Below are positions 63,929 through 64,000 of a DNA stretch of 64,000 nt, in pieces. The position numbers were made by a program, and so were the translations under genes. The first letter of the stretch is position 1. The number at the start of each line of letters is the position of its first letter. This DNA is from Pseudomonas koreensis (GTDB lineage: Bacteria; Pseudomonadota; Gammaproteobacteria; Pseudomonadales; Pseudomonadaceae). The stretch covers positions 1 to 64,000 of the forward strand of contig NZ_JAAQYM010000004.1 of NCBI RefSeq assembly GCF_012986595.1. Reading direction: 5' to 3'. The notes under the pieces were generated by a model. That model was not told where the DNA came from and did not search any database. It worked only from the letters and a program-made list of their open reading frames with translations.

Positions 63929-64000
63929 TTAGAGCGGAGCCAATTCGGTTTCAGCCTCGACCGCTTTCACAGTCTTGAGCTGACGCATCTGCTCGCAACC
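63929..64000 (-). CDS. 3' end of a gene, probably xanthine dehydrogenase large subunit (xdhB)
   Basis: The last 23 codons (GCEQMRQLKTVKAVEAETEL, then APL and TAA) run in from the right edge. The tail itself is not diagnostic. The xdhB call rests on its place directly upstream of xdhC in the same direction. Confidence 0.5.
   Translation of the reverse strand, partial: GCEQMRQLKTVKAVEAETELAPL

Overview
The window looks like the chromosome of a Pseudomonas of the fluorescens group. The evidence is the high GC content and the recognisable blocks cmaX-crfX-cmpX-sigX-oprF, ppsR/ppsA, nasS-nasT-narK-nirBD-nasA-cobA and pyrD/rmf/rlmKL/dacB/yggL. It also carries 13 REP doublets of the types usual in this group (repeats built on GTAGGAGCTGCC or GTGGGAGCGAGCC). 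I see no prophage, insertion sequence, CRISPR array, tRNA or rRNA. It is mostly ordinary core and metabolic chromosome, with one accessory gene, an Rhs-type protein, running off the left edge.

Layout. 1-1392: 5' part of an Rhs gene. 1.6-4.2 kb: HAD phosphatase, short-chain dehydrogenase and divergent LysR regulator. 4.3-6.7 kb: NCS1 permease and hydantoin/allantoin-racemase-like enzyme behind a palindromic GntR-type operator. 7.2-10.2 kb: cysH, thrH, pabB. 10.4-13.5 kb: a three-gene operon of a periplasmic retropepsin-like protein, a membrane protein with an inactive-transglutaminase domain and a RimK-like ATP-grasp ligase. 13.9-22.5 kb: 2-methylcitrate (propionate) cluster, GntR regulator-prpB-prpC-acnD-prpF-prpD. 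22.5-25.6 kb: ABC transporter with fused tandem permeases and no binding protein. 25.8-29.0 kb: AlaX editing protein and DMT exporter facing a MocR regulator. 29.1-35.3 kb: ppsR/ppsA, an alpha/beta hydrolase, rraA and cmaX. 35.3-38.3 kb: crfX-cmpX-sigX-oprF envelope-stress locus. 38.3-49.8 kb: complete assimilatory nitrate locus. 50-59 kb: pyrD, rmf, rlmKL, a diguanylate cyclase, dacB, yggL. 59-64 kb: BenE-type transporter, GntR regulator, guaD, xdhC and the end of what is probably xdhB (purine catabolism).

The strongest observation is in the nitrate locus. All three transcription units (nirB-nirD-nasA-cobA, narK-kinase, and nasS-nasT itself) have the same 5' architecture. Each has a GG-N10-GC sigma-54 promoter, then two hairpins with six-base loops carrying A at position 1 and G at position 4 (the ANTAR RNA target), then an intrinsic terminator just before the first gene. 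NasT is an ANTAR antiterminator and NasS its nitrate sensor, so the regulator appears to control its own leader. In the narK and nasS leaders the second hairpin and the terminator share bases and cannot form together. Control of nirB by antitermination is known in Pseudomonas; the extension to nasST is an inference from sequence.
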